Below, in pieces: positions 9,395-17,589 of a stretch of DNA of 64,000 nt. The translations under genes and the position numbers were made by a program. Origin of the DNA: Ornithinimicrobium cryptoxanthini (GTDB lineage: Bacteria; Actinomycetota; Actinomycetes; Actinomycetales; Dermatophilaceae); the NCBI RefSeq assembly GCF_023923205.1, contig NZ_CP099490.1, positions 186,001-250,000 of the forward strand. Direction: 5' to 3'. Every line of letters starts with the position of its first letter. Within the stretch, counting starts at the first letter, position 1. Below the pieces are notes generated by a model. It was not told where the DNA came from. It was given only the letters and a program-made list of their open reading frames with translations, and made no database searches.

Positions 9395-10395
9395 TGAGTG
9401 CCAGCAGTGGGGCCGCGCCCCAGAAGATGACGATCGCCAAGGCGCTCAACGCCGGCATGCGTGCTGCCATGGAGGCCGACTCCAAGGTCGTGCTGCTGGG
9501 CGAGGACATCGGCAAGCTCGGCGGCGTCTTCCGCATCACGGAGGGCCTGCAGAAGGACTTTGGGGAGGACCGGGTCATCGACACCCCGCTGGCGGAGTCG
9601 GGGATCATGGGCACGGCGGTGGGTCTGGCCCTGCGCGGCTACCGTCCGGTGGTGGAGATCCAGTTCGACGGGTTCGTCTATCCGGCCTTCGACCAGATCA
9701 TCAGCCAGGTCTCCAAGATGCACTACCGCTCGCAGGGGCACCTGAAGCTGCCGATGGTCATCCGCATCCCGTATGGCGGGGGCATCGGTGCCGTGGAGCA
9801 CCACAGTGAGTCCAACGAGGCCTACTTCGCGCACACCGCGGGCCTGCGGGTGGTCACCTGCTCCTCGGCCGAGGACGGCTACTGGATGATGCAGCAGGCG
9901 ATCGCCAGTGACGACCCGGTCGTCTTCTATGAGCCGAAGCGGCGCTACCACGAGCGTGGCGAGGTCGAGCTGGGTGAGAGCGCCCCGCACGGCCTGCACG
10001 ACGCGGTGGTCCGCGCCGAGGGCAGCGACGTGACGCTGCTGGCCTATGGTCCGATGGTCAAGACGGCGATGATCGCAGCGCAGTCCGCCGAGGCGGAGGG
10101 GACGTCGATCGAGGTCATCGACCTGCGTTCGCTGTCGCCGCTGGACCTGCCGGTCATCCTGGAGTCGGTCAAAAAGACCGGTCGGGCGATCGTGGCGCAC
10201 GAGGCCCAGACGTTCCTTGGCATGGGCGCCGAGCTGGCCGCGATGATCCAGCACGAGTCGTTCTATCACCTCGAGGCACCGGTGATCCGGGTCGGCGGCT
10301 ACAACATCCCCTATCCGCCGAGTCGGCACGAGGAAGTCTTCCTGCCCGACCTGGACCGCGTCCTGGACGCCGTCGACCGCTCGCTCGCCTACTGA
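9394..10395 (+). CDS. pdhB: 2-oxoacid dehydrogenase E1 beta subunit
   Basis: This 333-residue beta subunit completes the E1 ThDP site and binds E2. Typical motifs are VVLLGEDIGKLGGVFRITEGL (Glu contacting ThDP, about residue 33), IDTPLAESGIMGTAVGLALRG near 60 and the QFDGFVYPAFDQI segment. The C-terminal transketolase domain carries VIDLRSLSPLDLP near residue 235 and AHEAQTFLGMGAELAA. The start codon overlaps the stop of E1 alpha in TGATG, giving strict stoichiometric coupling. There is no E3 (dihydrolipoamide dehydrogenase) gene in the window, so it must be supplied from elsewhere. Confidence 0.93.
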   Translation: MSASSGAAPQKMTIAKALNAGMRAAMEADSKVVLLGEDIGKLGGVFRITEGLQKDFGEDRVIDTPLAESGIMGTAVGLALRGYRPVVEIQFDGFVYPAFDQIISQVSKMHYRSQGHLKLPMVIRIPYGGGIGAVEHHSESNEAYFAHTAGLRVVTCSSAEDGYWMMQQAIASDDPVVFYEPKRRYHERGEVELGESAPHGLHDAVVRAEGSDVTLLAYGPMVKTAMIAAQSAEAEGTSIEVIDLRSLSPLDLPVILESVKKTGRAIVAHEAQTFLGMGAELAAMIQHESFYHLEAPVIRVGGYNIPYPPSRHEEVFLPDLDRVLDAVDRSLAY

Positions 10396-10413
10396 CCTGC
10401 AAGGAGTATGCCG

Positions 10414-11877
10414 ATGCCCCAGTTCAACCTGCCCGACCCCGGCGAGGGCCTCGTGGAGGCAGACATCGTCACCTGGAAGGTGAAGGTCGGCGACGAGGTC
10501 AAGGTCAACGACATCGTCGTGGAGATCGAGACGGCCAAGTCGCTCGTGGAGCTGCCGATCCCGTGGGCCGGCACGGTCAGTGAGATCCTGGCCCAAGAGG
10601 GCGAGACGGTGGAGGTCGGGTCTCCGATCGTGGTCATCGACACCGGTGAGGGCGAGCCGGCCGCCACAGGCCCGGGTGGTGCGGAGGCCGCGGACGGCGG
10701 GGACGCCGTTGCAGCGGCGGAGCCGGGCACGCTCGCAGCCCCCGGTGAGAGCACACCAGAGCCGGCTCGTGAGGCCAACCTGGTCGGCTATGGCCCTACC
10801 GCCGCGGCCACGACGCGTCGGGCCCGCAAGTCCGCCGCCGGAGAGCCCACTGCCGAGGCACCACCGGAGCCGCCGGCCGCTCCCACGAAGGTCAAGGCGC
10901 TGGCCAAGCCCCCGGTGCGAAAGTATGCCAAGGACCAGGGCGTCGACCTGGCCGCGGTCTCCCCCTCCCGCGAGGACGGGGTGATCAGCCGCGCAGACGT
11001 CGACGCCCACCTCGCCGGTGGCAGTGCGGCGGCCACCGCACAGCTCGAGGCGCCTGCCGCGACCTCCGACGCGGTTGCTGAGCCAGCGTCCGGGGGGGAC
11101 ACGGGGGGCGGAGCCCCCCGTGCGACGGCATACGCAGCACCTGCCTTCGACCGCTCGGGCGAGCGTGAGACGCGCACCCCGGTCAAGGGGGTGCGCAAGG
11201 TGACTGCGCAGGCGATGGTCTCCTCGGCGTTCACGGCCCCGCACGTCACGGAGTTCATCACCGTCGACGTCAGCGCCACGATGGAGCTGGTCGAGCGGCT
11301 CAAGAACGACCGCGAGTTCAAGGGTCTGAAGATCTCGCCGCTGCTGGTGCTGGCCAAGGCGCTGTGCCTGGCGGTCAAGCGCAACCCGGGCATCATCGCC
11401 GCCTGGGACGAGGACGCTCAGGAGATCGTCCAGAAGCACTACGTCAACCTGGGCATCGCCGCGGCAACCCCGCGCGGGCTGATGGTGCCCAACATCAAGG
11501 ACGCGGACCTGATGGACCTGCGCCAGCTCGCGGAGGCCATGGCCCACCTGGTCGAGACCGCCCGGGCCGGTCGCACCCAGCCGGCCGAGATGTCCGGCGG
11601 GTCGATCACGATCACCAACGTCGGTGTCTTCGGCGTCGACACGGGCACCCCGATCATCAACCCCGGCGAGTCCGCGATCGTGGCCTTCGGCGCGGTCCGG
11701 CGTCAGCCGTGGGTCGTGACCGGCGCCGACGGCAGTGAGGAGATCGTGCCGCGCTGGGTCACCCAGCTCGCGGTCGCCTTCGACCACCGCCTGGTCGACG
11801 GTGAGCTCGGTTCGAAGTTCCTGGCCGACCTGGCCGCGATCCTGGAGGACCCGAGCCGCGCGCTGGTCTGGGGCTGA
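10414..11877 (+). CDS. pdhC: Dihydrolipoamide acyltransferase E2
   Basis: This 487-residue core enzyme transfers the acyl group from lipoyl-lysine to CoA. Domains in order are: one lipoyl domain (residues 1-77) with the lipoylated Lys42 in IETAKSLVE; an Ala/Pro-rich linker; a peripheral subunit-binding domain near 160-200 (PVRKYAKDQGVDL and EDGVISRADVDAHL); a second Ala-rich linker; and the catalytic domain with FDHRLVDGEL near the C-terminus, where the His and Asp-Gly are the active site. AAGGAG at 10401-10406 is 7 nt from ATG 10414, better spaced than ATG 10408. It is the third gene of the operon. Confidence 0.93.
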   Translation: MPQFNLPDPGEGLVEADIVTWKVKVGDEVKVNDIVVEIETAKSLVELPIPWAGTVSEILAQEGETVEVGSPIVVIDTGEGEPAATGPGGAEAADGGDAVAAAEPGTLAAPGESTPEPAREANLVGYGPTAAATTRRARKSAAGEPTAEAPPEPPAAPTKVKALAKPPVRKYAKDQGVDLAAVSPSREDGVISRADVDAHLAGGSAAATAQLEAPAATSDAVAEPASGGDTGGGAPRATAYAAPAFDRSGERETRTPVKGVRKVTAQAMVSSAFTAPHVTEFITVDVSATMELVERLKNDREFKGLKISPLLVLAKALCLAVKRNPGIIAAWDEDAQEIVQKHYVNLGIAAATPRGLMVPNIKDADLMDLRQLAEAMAHLVETARAGRTQPAEMSGGSITITNVGVFGVDTGTPIINPGESAIVAFGAVRRQPWVVTGADGSEEIVPRWVTQLAVAFDHRLVDGELGSKFLADLAAILEDPSRALVWG

Positions 11878-11880
11878 GCC

Positions 11881-12408
11881 GTGTCCCGGTCCGACGACTC
11901 GCGGCTGCCGGCGCGCACCGGTCGCCGGACCGCACCGGACGCCGCCGAGCGCGTCGGCGGTGTCGGACGCGACGGGCATGGCCATGGCCTCGGTGGCTCT
12001 CGTGCGCCGCGCCGTCCGCTGCGGTTGAAGGACCGCCTGTTCACCGTCCTGTGCGTGCTCGCCGCCGTCGCCGTGGTCTTCCTGGCCCTCTCGCGGGGCA
12101 ACCCGCGGGCAGCGGTCATCGGGGGCGGACTCTTCCTCGGGTATGCCGTGCTGCACTCGGTGGCCCGCCGTCTCGAACCGGCTGCGCGACTGGTCACCGG
12201 TCATGAGGCCGACGCGGCCGACCGGCTTGCCCAGTTCCGTGCGACGAGGACGGCCGGCCAGGTGGCGGTGGCTGTCGCGCTGGTCGGCGTCGCCCTCGCG
12301 CTGTTCGGGGACTGGGGCACCGGCCTGTGGGTCGCCGGGACCGCGATCCTGGTCGTCGCCTCGTTCGTGCTGGGACTCTGGTGGTTCAGCCGCACGGGCG
12401 TGAGCTGA
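11881..12408 (+). CDS. Hypothetical four-helix membrane protein
   Basis: I do not recognise this 175-residue protein. A basic, Arg-rich N-terminus (about 45 residues) precedes four predicted membrane helices near residues 52-70, 76-95, 120-140 and 148-168. The Arg-rich stretch followed by hydrophobic segments suggests a cytoplasmic N-terminus. The GTG start lies 3 bp after the E2 stop without a clear ribosome binding site, so it may be translated by coupling or start further downstream. Its position suggests it is a passenger of the dehydrogenase operon. Confidence 0.6.
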   Translation: MSRSDDSRLPARTGRRTAPDAAERVGGVGRDGHGHGLGGSRAPRRPLRLKDRLFTVLCVLAAVAVVFLALSRGNPRAAVIGGGLFLGYAVLHSVARRLEPAARLVTGHEADAADRLAQFRATRTAGQVAVAVALVGVALALFGDWGTGLWVAGTAILVVASFVLGLWWFSRTGVS

Positions 12409-12418
12409 GGAGGAGCTG

Positions 12419-12940
12419 ATGGCCCGACCCAGGATCGAAGTCACCTCGGTGTCGATCAGCACCAGCGCGCCGCGCGAGCTCGCCGACTTCTATGCCCGGC
12501 TGCTCGGGGTCGAGGTCGCCGACTCCGAGGGACCCCGCGCCGGCGAACCACCGACGGCAGGGTGGGCCCAGCTCAGGCGGGTCGAGGGACGCCTGCGGAT
12601 GACGCTCAACTTCGAGTGGGACGAGCACTATGTGCCGCCCGTGTGGCCCACGCCGGTGCCGAGCCAGCTCGGCTGGCCGTCGGTCGCCACCGGTCCTGGG
12701 TCAGTGCCCGTGACGTCCGTGCCCGTGAGGTCGGTCCCGGTTCGCGAGGCCATCGTGGTCTCGGCCGGCCCGGACGCCCAGCAGGTGATGTCCCACCTTG
12801 ACCTGTGGGTCGACGACCTCGAGGTCTCCGCGGCCTGGGCGATCGAGTGCGGCGCGACAGAGCACCCTCATCAGCCGCAGGAGACAGTGCAGGTGATGAT
12901 CGATCCGCACGGTCACCCGTTCTGCTTGTTCACCAGCTGA
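12419..12940 (+). CDS. VOC (glyoxalase/bleomycin resistance) family protein
   Basis: This 173-residue protein has two beta-alpha-beta-beta-beta modules of the vicinal oxygen chelate superfamily. The first module starts at ITSVSIS-type residues 6-30 with ELADFYARLLGVEVADSEG, and the second at LDLWVDDLEVSAAWAIECGA near residue 125. HPFCLF closes the fold at the C-terminus. The family includes dioxygenases, isomerases and resistance proteins, so a specific reaction cannot be assigned. A strong GGAGGAG sequence precedes the ATG. A Val/Pro repeat (SVPVTSVPVRSVPVRE) is a small oddity between the two modules. Confidence 0.75.
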   Translation: MARPRIEVTSVSISTSAPRELADFYARLLGVEVADSEGPRAGEPPTAGWAQLRRVEGRLRMTLNFEWDEHYVPPVWPTPVPSQLGWPSVATGPGSVPVTSVPVRSVPVREAIVVSAGPDAQQVMSHLDLWVDDLEVSAAWAIECGATEHPHQPQETVQVMIDPHGHPFCLFTS

Positions 12941-12957
12941 CCGACCCGAGGGAACAG

Positions 12958-12992
12958 CAACGGCGCCGACCCCGCAGGGATCGGCGCCGTTG
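12958..12992. terminator. Bidirectional terminator hairpin
   Basis: A perfect 12-bp stem, CAACGGCGCCGA paired with TCGGCGCCGTTG across an 11-nt loop, lies between the convergent VOC and lipoprotein genes. No U-tract is obvious, as is usual in high-GC actinobacteria. Confidence 0.75.
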
Positions 12993-13008
12993 CGACGTCA
13001 GGCTGGCG

Positions 13009-13569
13009 TCAGCCGGCGCAGGCGGTCTCCAGCTCGGCCTGGGCGTCGGCGGAGGCCTGGGTGTCGATCTCCGGGAGGGTGATCTCGCCGCTCTCCGGGT
13101 CCACGCCGCCGGCGTTCTTGGCGTCCACGACCTCGGCGAAGGGGGCGTTGACCTCGGTCAGCAGCGCCGAGATGTCATCCGGAGCGGCCTCAGCGGTCGC
13201 GGCGATGCGGCTCTTGAGCGTCGTCACCTCGCTGACAGCAACGGAGTCGGTGACCGTGCCGGCGTCAAGGGCAGCCCGGGCAGCCTCAGCGCGGTCGGCC
13301 AGCGTGCCGCCCTCGGTGAAGAACTCCTGGCAGGCAGGGTCGCTGTAGCTTGCGGCGTCCCCGGTCTGGCTCGAGGCGTCGCCGGTCTGGCTTGCGGCGT
13401 CGCCGGTCTCGGCGGCCATGTCGTCGCTGGTCGCGCCGGCGTTGTCGCCACCGGTGTCCTCGGAGGTCTGCTCCACGGCGGTGGGCTCGTCGGGCTCGTC
13501 CTCGGTGCTGCACGCACCCAGGGCGAGGGTGGCGGTCATCGCCAGGGCGATCACACTGAACTTCTTCAC
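13009..13569 (-). CDS. Small acidic lipoprotein, function unknown
   Basis: This 186-residue predicted lipoprotein has the signal sequence VKKFSVIALAMTATLALGAC, with the lipobox Cys at residue 20. A low-complexity acidic stalk follows, containing the repeated unit SQTGDA (about residues 50-70). The C-terminal domain is helical and has two Cys residues (DPACQEFF and ELETACAG) that may form a disulfide outside the cell. GTG at 13569 was chosen because AAGGAG lies 6 nt upstream. The longer frame starting at 13653 lacks a signal peptide. I do not recognise a named family. Confidence 0.75.
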   Translation of the reverse strand: MKKFSVIALAMTATLALGACSTEDEPDEPTAVEQTSEDTGGDNAGATSDDMAAETGDAASQTGDASSQTGDAASYSDPACQEFFTEGGTLADRAEAARAALDAGTVTDSVAVSEVTTLKSRIAATAEAAPDDISALLTEVNAPFAEVVDAKNAGGVDPESGEITLPEIDTQASADAQAELETACAG

Positions 13570-13730
13570 TTCATGCTCCTTCGACGTCTCACGGACCCAG
13601 GCGGTGCGCTGAGCGGATGCAGTTGCGGGAAAGCGGGTGCTGAGGCATCGCACTCGGCGGCTTCATTGACCCGGGCTGGCCCCCCTCGACGTCCCTCGTC
13701 GGGGTGGCTCTCCTGCTTAGTCTGCGGCAA

Positions 13731-13747
13731 TTGCTTGCGCAAAGCAA
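13731..13747. promoter_or_regulatory. Short palindrome in the lipoprotein upstream region
   Basis: TTGCTT and AAGCAA flank a 5-nt spacer in the only AT-leaning part of the 265-bp gap 13570-13834. It may be an operator or part of the promoter of the lipoprotein gene. The rest of the gap holds GGCGGT-rich direct repeats and no gene that I can see. Confidence 0.3.
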
Positions 13748-13834
13748 CTTGATTAGGTGGGGTCCGCGGTGGCGGTTCTGCAGCGGCGGTTCGGCGGTGG
13801 CGGTTGCGAGGCGACCCAGGCCAGCCCCAGGTCT

Positions 13835-14707
13835 TTAGGGAGTGAAGGTGATCGCGTCGAGCACCCGCTCCGCCAGCTCCTCGTCGCCGACGACGGAGTA
13901 TGCCGTGTCGCTGGTCGCGCGTCGTCCAGCAGCGCGGCGCCCGAGCTCCTCGGTCGACAGGCTGATCGTGGTCGTCGGGTCGTCCTCGGAGTGGACCGCG
14001 GCGCCCATCCCACTCTCGCTCTCGCCGGTGAACAGCTGGTGATAGGTGACCGCACCGTCGTCGTCGTGGCTCACCCGCACGCCGGTGCGCGCGGTGACCG
14101 GCCCGGTGCTCTCCAGGATCACGGTCTGACCGTCCGCCATCGGCACGTCCTGCACCAGCTTTGCGAAGTGACGCACCACGCCGTTGACGAACGCCGCGGC
14201 AGCCGGCGTGTCCAGGTTGCCCATCCGACCGAGCGCCTCGCGCACGTCCTGCTCGTGAGTCCAGATGTCCTGCAGGCGCAGGAGCAGCAGGCCCCGCAGC
14301 GAGCTGCTCGAGCCCATCGGCCCGAGCACCTGCGTGGCTAGCGTCAGGGTGGGGTCGGCCAGCGAGGCCAGCCGGTTGTGCAACAGCGTCTCGAGCTCGG
14401 CCACGACCTCGGCCCCTGACCGGTCCCGCCGCAGCGCCACCCCGTGCTCCATCCAGGCGCCGAACTCGTGGCGCACGTGCTCCAGCCCCGTCAGGTCGAG
14501 CTCGGGATTTTCGCCACCGTCCAGGAAGTGCTCCACGGCAGCGATGTGCGAGAGATGGTCCTGCAGTGTCCATCCCGGGCAGGACGTCGCGCGCGCGAAG
14601 TCCTCATCCGAGCACGAGTGCCCCAGGTCGATCACTGCTTGCACGGTCTGGCGGAACGCCTCGACGAGACCGTCGAGGTCCTCTGGGGGAGCGGGGTGGA
14701 TGGGCAT
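13835..14707 (-). CDS. Maleylpyruvate isomerase family mycothiol-dependent enzyme
   Basis: This 290-residue protein has an N-terminal DinB-like four-helix domain (MDMPI_N). It carries the family motif CPGWTLQDHLSHIAAVEHF near residue 43, whose His residues form the metal site with a later acidic/His pair. A C-terminal SCP2-like MDMPI_C domain holds GVRVSHDDDGAVTYHQLFTGE. Members use mycothiol, the actinobacterial thiol, in isomerase or transferase reactions, so the name is generic. It starts at ATG 14707 with a TAGGCT box 6 nt upstream and no ribosome binding site. It is transcribed away from the CopD/CtaG gene. Confidence 0.82.
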   Translation of the reverse strand: MPIHPAPPEDLDGLVEAFRQTVQAVIDLGHSCSDEDFARATSCPGWTLQDHLSHIAAVEHFLDGGENPELDLTGLEHVRHEFGAWMEHGVALRRDRSGAEVVAELETLLHNRLASLADPTLTLATQVLGPMGSSSSLRGLLLLRLQDIWTHEQDVREALGRMGNLDTPAAAAFVNGVVRHFAKLVQDVPMADGQTVILESTGPVTARTGVRVSHDDDGAVTYHQLFTGESESGMGAAVHSEDDPTTTISLSTEELGRRAAGRRATSDTAYSVVGDEELAERVLDAITFTP

Positions 14708-14713
14708 GTGGTC

Positions 14714-14727
14714 AGCCTACCTAGCAT
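14714..14727. promoter_or_regulatory. Back-to-back -10 boxes of two divergent leaderless genes
   Basis: On the minus strand TAGGCT (14714-14719) ends 6 nt before ATG 14707. On the plus strand TAGCAT (14722-14727) ends 6 nt before GTG 14734. The boxes are 2 bp apart, so the -35 region of each promoter lies in the first codons of the other gene and the two polymerases cannot bind together. Confidence 0.5.
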
Positions 14728-14733
14728 GGGGGT

Positions 14734-16746
14734 GTGACGACCGAGACCACGACACCTGCCACCAGCGCTCCCGGCGCGGACCCGCGGCGGATCCTGGGCG
14801 CCCCGGTGGCCCTGGTCGTCGTGACCGCGGTGGTGGTGGCGCTGGTCGCGGCCGCCGCCTCCGGAGCAGTCACGCCCCTCATCCTCGGCGACACCGGGCC
14901 GGTCGTGCGCTACGGACAGGTCATCGCGCGGGTCCTGCACGACCTGTCGGCCGCACTGACCATCGGGCTGCTCCTCGTGGCGGCGTTCCTCGCCCCCGAG
15001 GGACGGCGCTCCTCGCGGCGGGCCACGGCAGCCGTCGCCGCGGCATACTGCGCCGCAGCCTGGGCGCTGACGGCCCTGCTCGCGCTCCTCTTCACCTTCT
15101 CCCAGTCCTCGGCCCTGCCGCTGACCGACCCGGCGTTCTGGGGCGAGTTCCGCGCGAACGCCTGGGGTCTCGAGATCACCCGTTTGATCGCGATCGAGCT
15201 CGGCATGGCGGTCCTGGTGGGTGTCGCGGCCGCCGTGGCCCGCACGCGCGGTCAGCTCGCCTGGGCCTTCACGCTGGCGATCGCCACGCTGTGGCCGATC
15301 AGCTTTGCCGGCCACGGCAGCAGCCTGGTCGGTCACGAGCAGGGCATGACGGCGCTGCTGATCCACCTGGTCGGCGTCAGCCTCTGGGTGGGCGCCCTGC
15401 TGGCGATCGTGGTCCTGCGCCCGGTGCTGGGCCAGGCGGTCCAGGTCACGCTGGAGCGCTTCTCCACGGTCGCGCTGGCCTGCTATGTCGCGGTCGGCGG
15501 CTCCGGCGTGCTCTTCGCGCTCCTGCAGTTCGACGATCTCGGCGACCTGACCTCGCCCTACTGGATGCTGTTGTGGCTGAAGGTGCTGGCGCTGGTGGTG
15601 CTCGGGATGTTCGGTCTCAACCAGCGCCGTCAGCTGCTCGAGCGGGACACCACCAGGCCAGGAGTCTTCGCCCGTCTGGCACTGACCGAGCTGGGGGTGA
15701 TGGCGGTCGCCATCGGCCTCGGTGTCGCGCTGGGGCGCACCCCGCCACCGGTCGTGCAGGACATCACCGGCGATGACCACGTCCTGCCGCTGACCGGCTT
15801 CCCGATGCCCGAACCCTTCACCTGGGGGCGGTTGCTCACGGCCTGGGAACCGATGTGGCTCTTCCTGATCCCCGCCGCCCTGGCGATCGGCCTCTATGTC
15901 GCGGGCACGGTCCGCCTGCGCCGCCGCGGTGACGCCTGGCCCGTCGGTCGCACCATCGTCTGGGTGGTCGGGTGGCTGATCTTCATCTATGCCACCTCGG
16001 GTGCTCCCGGGATGTATGGCAAGGTCCAGTTCAGCCTGCACATGGTCATGCACATGATGCTGATGATGGCGGTCCCGATCTTCCTGGTGCCCGCGGCACC
16101 GGTCACCCTGGCTCTTCGCGCGCTCACGGCGCGCAGGGACAAGACGCTCGGCCCACGCGAGGTGATCCTGGCGATCGTGCACTCGAGGTGGGCCGGGTTC
16201 TTCGTGCACCCGCTCGTGGCCGCGGTCATCTTCTTCGGCTCGCTGATCGCGTTCTACTACACCGGCTGGTTCGAGTGGTCCCTGCGCACGCACTCCGGAC
16301 ACGTGGTGATGGTCGTCCACTTCGTCCTGACCGGCTACGCGTTCGTCTGGTCCCTGATCGGCACCGACCCCGGCCCGCGCAAGTGGCCGGCGCCGATGCG
16401 GCTGATGGTCCTCATCGGCACGTTGGCGGCCCACGCGTTCTTCGGGCTGGCGCTGATGACCGGCAACTGGCTGCTCGCGCCCGGCTTCTTCAAGGCGGTC
16501 GCCCTGCCCTGGGTGCCTGACCTGTTGGCTGACCAACAGCTGGCCGGCGGCATCGCCTGGGGCATCGGCGAGCTGCCGACCGTGGTGCTGGCCATGCTCG
16601 TGACGCGGGACTGGCTGCGCTCGGACAGTCGTGACGCCACCCGGTTCGACCGCCAGGCCGACCGTGACCACGACGCCGAGCTCACGGCATACAACGAGCG
16701 GTTGGCGCAGTTGTCCCGCCGGGGCGACGATCCCAGGCCGCACTAG
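14734..16746 (+). CDS. CopD / CtaG fusion: copper transport and cytochrome c oxidase assembly protein
   Basis: This 670-residue polytopic membrane protein has two parts. Residues to about 340 form a CopD-like copper-resistance domain with about nine helices, containing FAGHGSSLVGHEQGMTALL. The C-terminal half, from about residue 360, is a CtaG/caa3-type assembly domain with SLHMVMHMMLMMAVP, a His/Met-rich helix suited to copper binding. The bipartite layout is typical of actinobacteria and is thought to deliver copper to the oxidase. The GTG start lacks a Shine-Dalgarno sequence but has a TAGCAT box 6 nt upstream. The nitrilase gene follows 9 bp downstream. Confidence 0.87.
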   Translation: MTTETTTPATSAPGADPRRILGAPVALVVVTAVVVALVAAAASGAVTPLILGDTGPVVRYGQVIARVLHDLSAALTIGLLLVAAFLAPEGRRSSRRATAAVAAAYCAAAWALTALLALLFTFSQSSALPLTDPAFWGEFRANAWGLEITRLIAIELGMAVLVGVAAAVARTRGQLAWAFTLAIATLWPISFAGHGSSLVGHEQGMTALLIHLVGVSLWVGALLAIVVLRPVLGQAVQVTLERFSTVALACYVAVGGSGVLFALLQFDDLGDLTSPYWMLLWLKVLALVVLGMFGLNQRRQLLERDTTRPGVFARLALTELGVMAVAIGLGVALGRTPPPVVQDITGDDHVLPLTGFPMPEPFTWGRLLTAWEPMWLFLIPAALAIGLYVAGTVRLRRRGDAWPVGRTIVWVVGWLIFIYATSGAPGMYGKVQFSLHMVMHMMLMMAVPIFLVPAAPVTLALRALTARRDKTLGPREVILAIVHSRWAGFFVHPLVAAVIFFGSLIAFYYTGWFEWSLRTHSGHVVMVVHFVLTGYAFVWSLIGTDPGPRKWPAPMRLMVLIGTLAAHAFFGLALMTGNWLLAPGFFKAVALPWVPDLLADQQLAGGIAWGIGELPTVVLAMLVTRDWLRSDSRDATRFDRQADRDHDAELTAYNERLAQLSRRGDDPRPH

Positions 16747-16755
16747 GAGGAACCC

Positions 16756-17589
16756 ATGCGCATCGCGCTGATCCAGGTGGAATATGCCGACGACGAGTCG
16801 GTCGAGGACCGCACCGACCGGGTGGTCGAGTTGGTGCGGGCCCAGAAGGGGCACGACCTCGTGGTCCTGCCCGAGATGTGGAGCGCGGGCGCGTTCGACT
16901 ACCGCGCCTGGCCGGACCGCACCCAGACCGTGGACGGACCTGTCGTGTCACGGATGGCCGAGGTCGCCCGCGAGATCGGGGCGGTGGTCCACGCCGGATC
17001 GATCGCGGAGGCTCCTCCGGGCGAACCGGGGCCGCAGGGACGTGGTCTGTGGAACACCTCGGTGCTGCTCGACGCCCGCGGCGAGCGGATCGCTCGCTAT
17101 CGCAAGATGCACCGGTTTGGCTTCGGCAACGGTGAGCCCCGGCTGATGGAGGCCGGTGAGGAGGTCGTCGTGCTCGACCTGCCGGCCCCTGCCCACGGGC
17201 TCGTGGCGGGGCTGTCGACCTGCTATGACCTGCGGTTCCCCGAGCTCTATCGCGCGCAGGTCGATCAGGGGGCGCAGCTGTTCGTGGTGCCGGCCGCCTG
17301 GCCCGCGGCACGGGTCGAGGCGTGGCGGCTGCTGCTGCGCGCCCGGGCGATCGAGGACCAGTGCTTCGTGCTCGGCTGCAACACGGCCGGCACCCACGCG
17401 CGCACGCCGATGGGTGGCCACAGCGCGGTCATCGACCCGCGTGGGGAGGTGCTGGCCGAGGCGGGCACCGGGCAGGAGGTGCTCTCGGTGACCATCGACC
17501 CGACTGCGGTGGCCGAGGTGCGCGAGTCGTTCCCGGTGCTGGCCGACCGCAGGCTGGGCCGCGACCCGGACGCACCAGGAACGGTCTAG
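16756..17589 (+). CDS. Carbon-nitrogen hydrolase (nitrilase/omega-amidase-like)
   Basis: This 277-residue cytoplasmic hydrolase of the nitrilase superfamily cleaves amide or nitrile C-N bonds. The Glu-Lys-Cys triad is complete: Glu in [10 protein letters not shown] (about residue 42), Lys in [11 protein letters not shown] (about 117) and Cys in [13 protein letters not shown] (about 156). The sequence around the Cys and the compact length fit the omega-amidase/Nit2-like branch, which acts on small 2-oxoacid amides, but the substrate is not proven. AGGAGG precedes the ATG at good spacing. The 3' end overlaps the convergent fadE gene by 4 bp. Confidence 0.86.
   Translation: MRIALIQVEYADDESVEDRTDRVVELVRAQKGHDLVVLPEMWSAGAFDYRAWPDRTQTVDGPVVSRMAEVAREIGAVVHAGSIAEAPPGEPGPQGRGLWNTSVLLDARGERIARYRKMHRFGFGNGEPRLMEAGEEVVVLDLPAPAHGLVAGLSTCYDLRFPELYRAQVDQGAQLFVVPAAWPAARVEAWRLLLRARAIEDQCFVLGCNTAGTHARTPMGGHSAVIDPRGEVLAEAGTGQEVLSVTIDPTAVAEVRESFPVLADRRLGRDPDAPGTV

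Noticed and set aside
9364..12462. A 1032-codon open frame on the minus strand across the dehydrogenase operon.
   Set aside because: It is antisense to three well-supported genes, has no family motif and a His/Arg/Gly-rich composition typical of shadow frames in high-GC DNA.
14632..16854. A 740-codon minus-strand frame opposite the CopD/CtaG gene.
   Set aside because: Highly charged low-complexity translation (Gln/Arg/His/Asp) that mirrors codons of the real gene.
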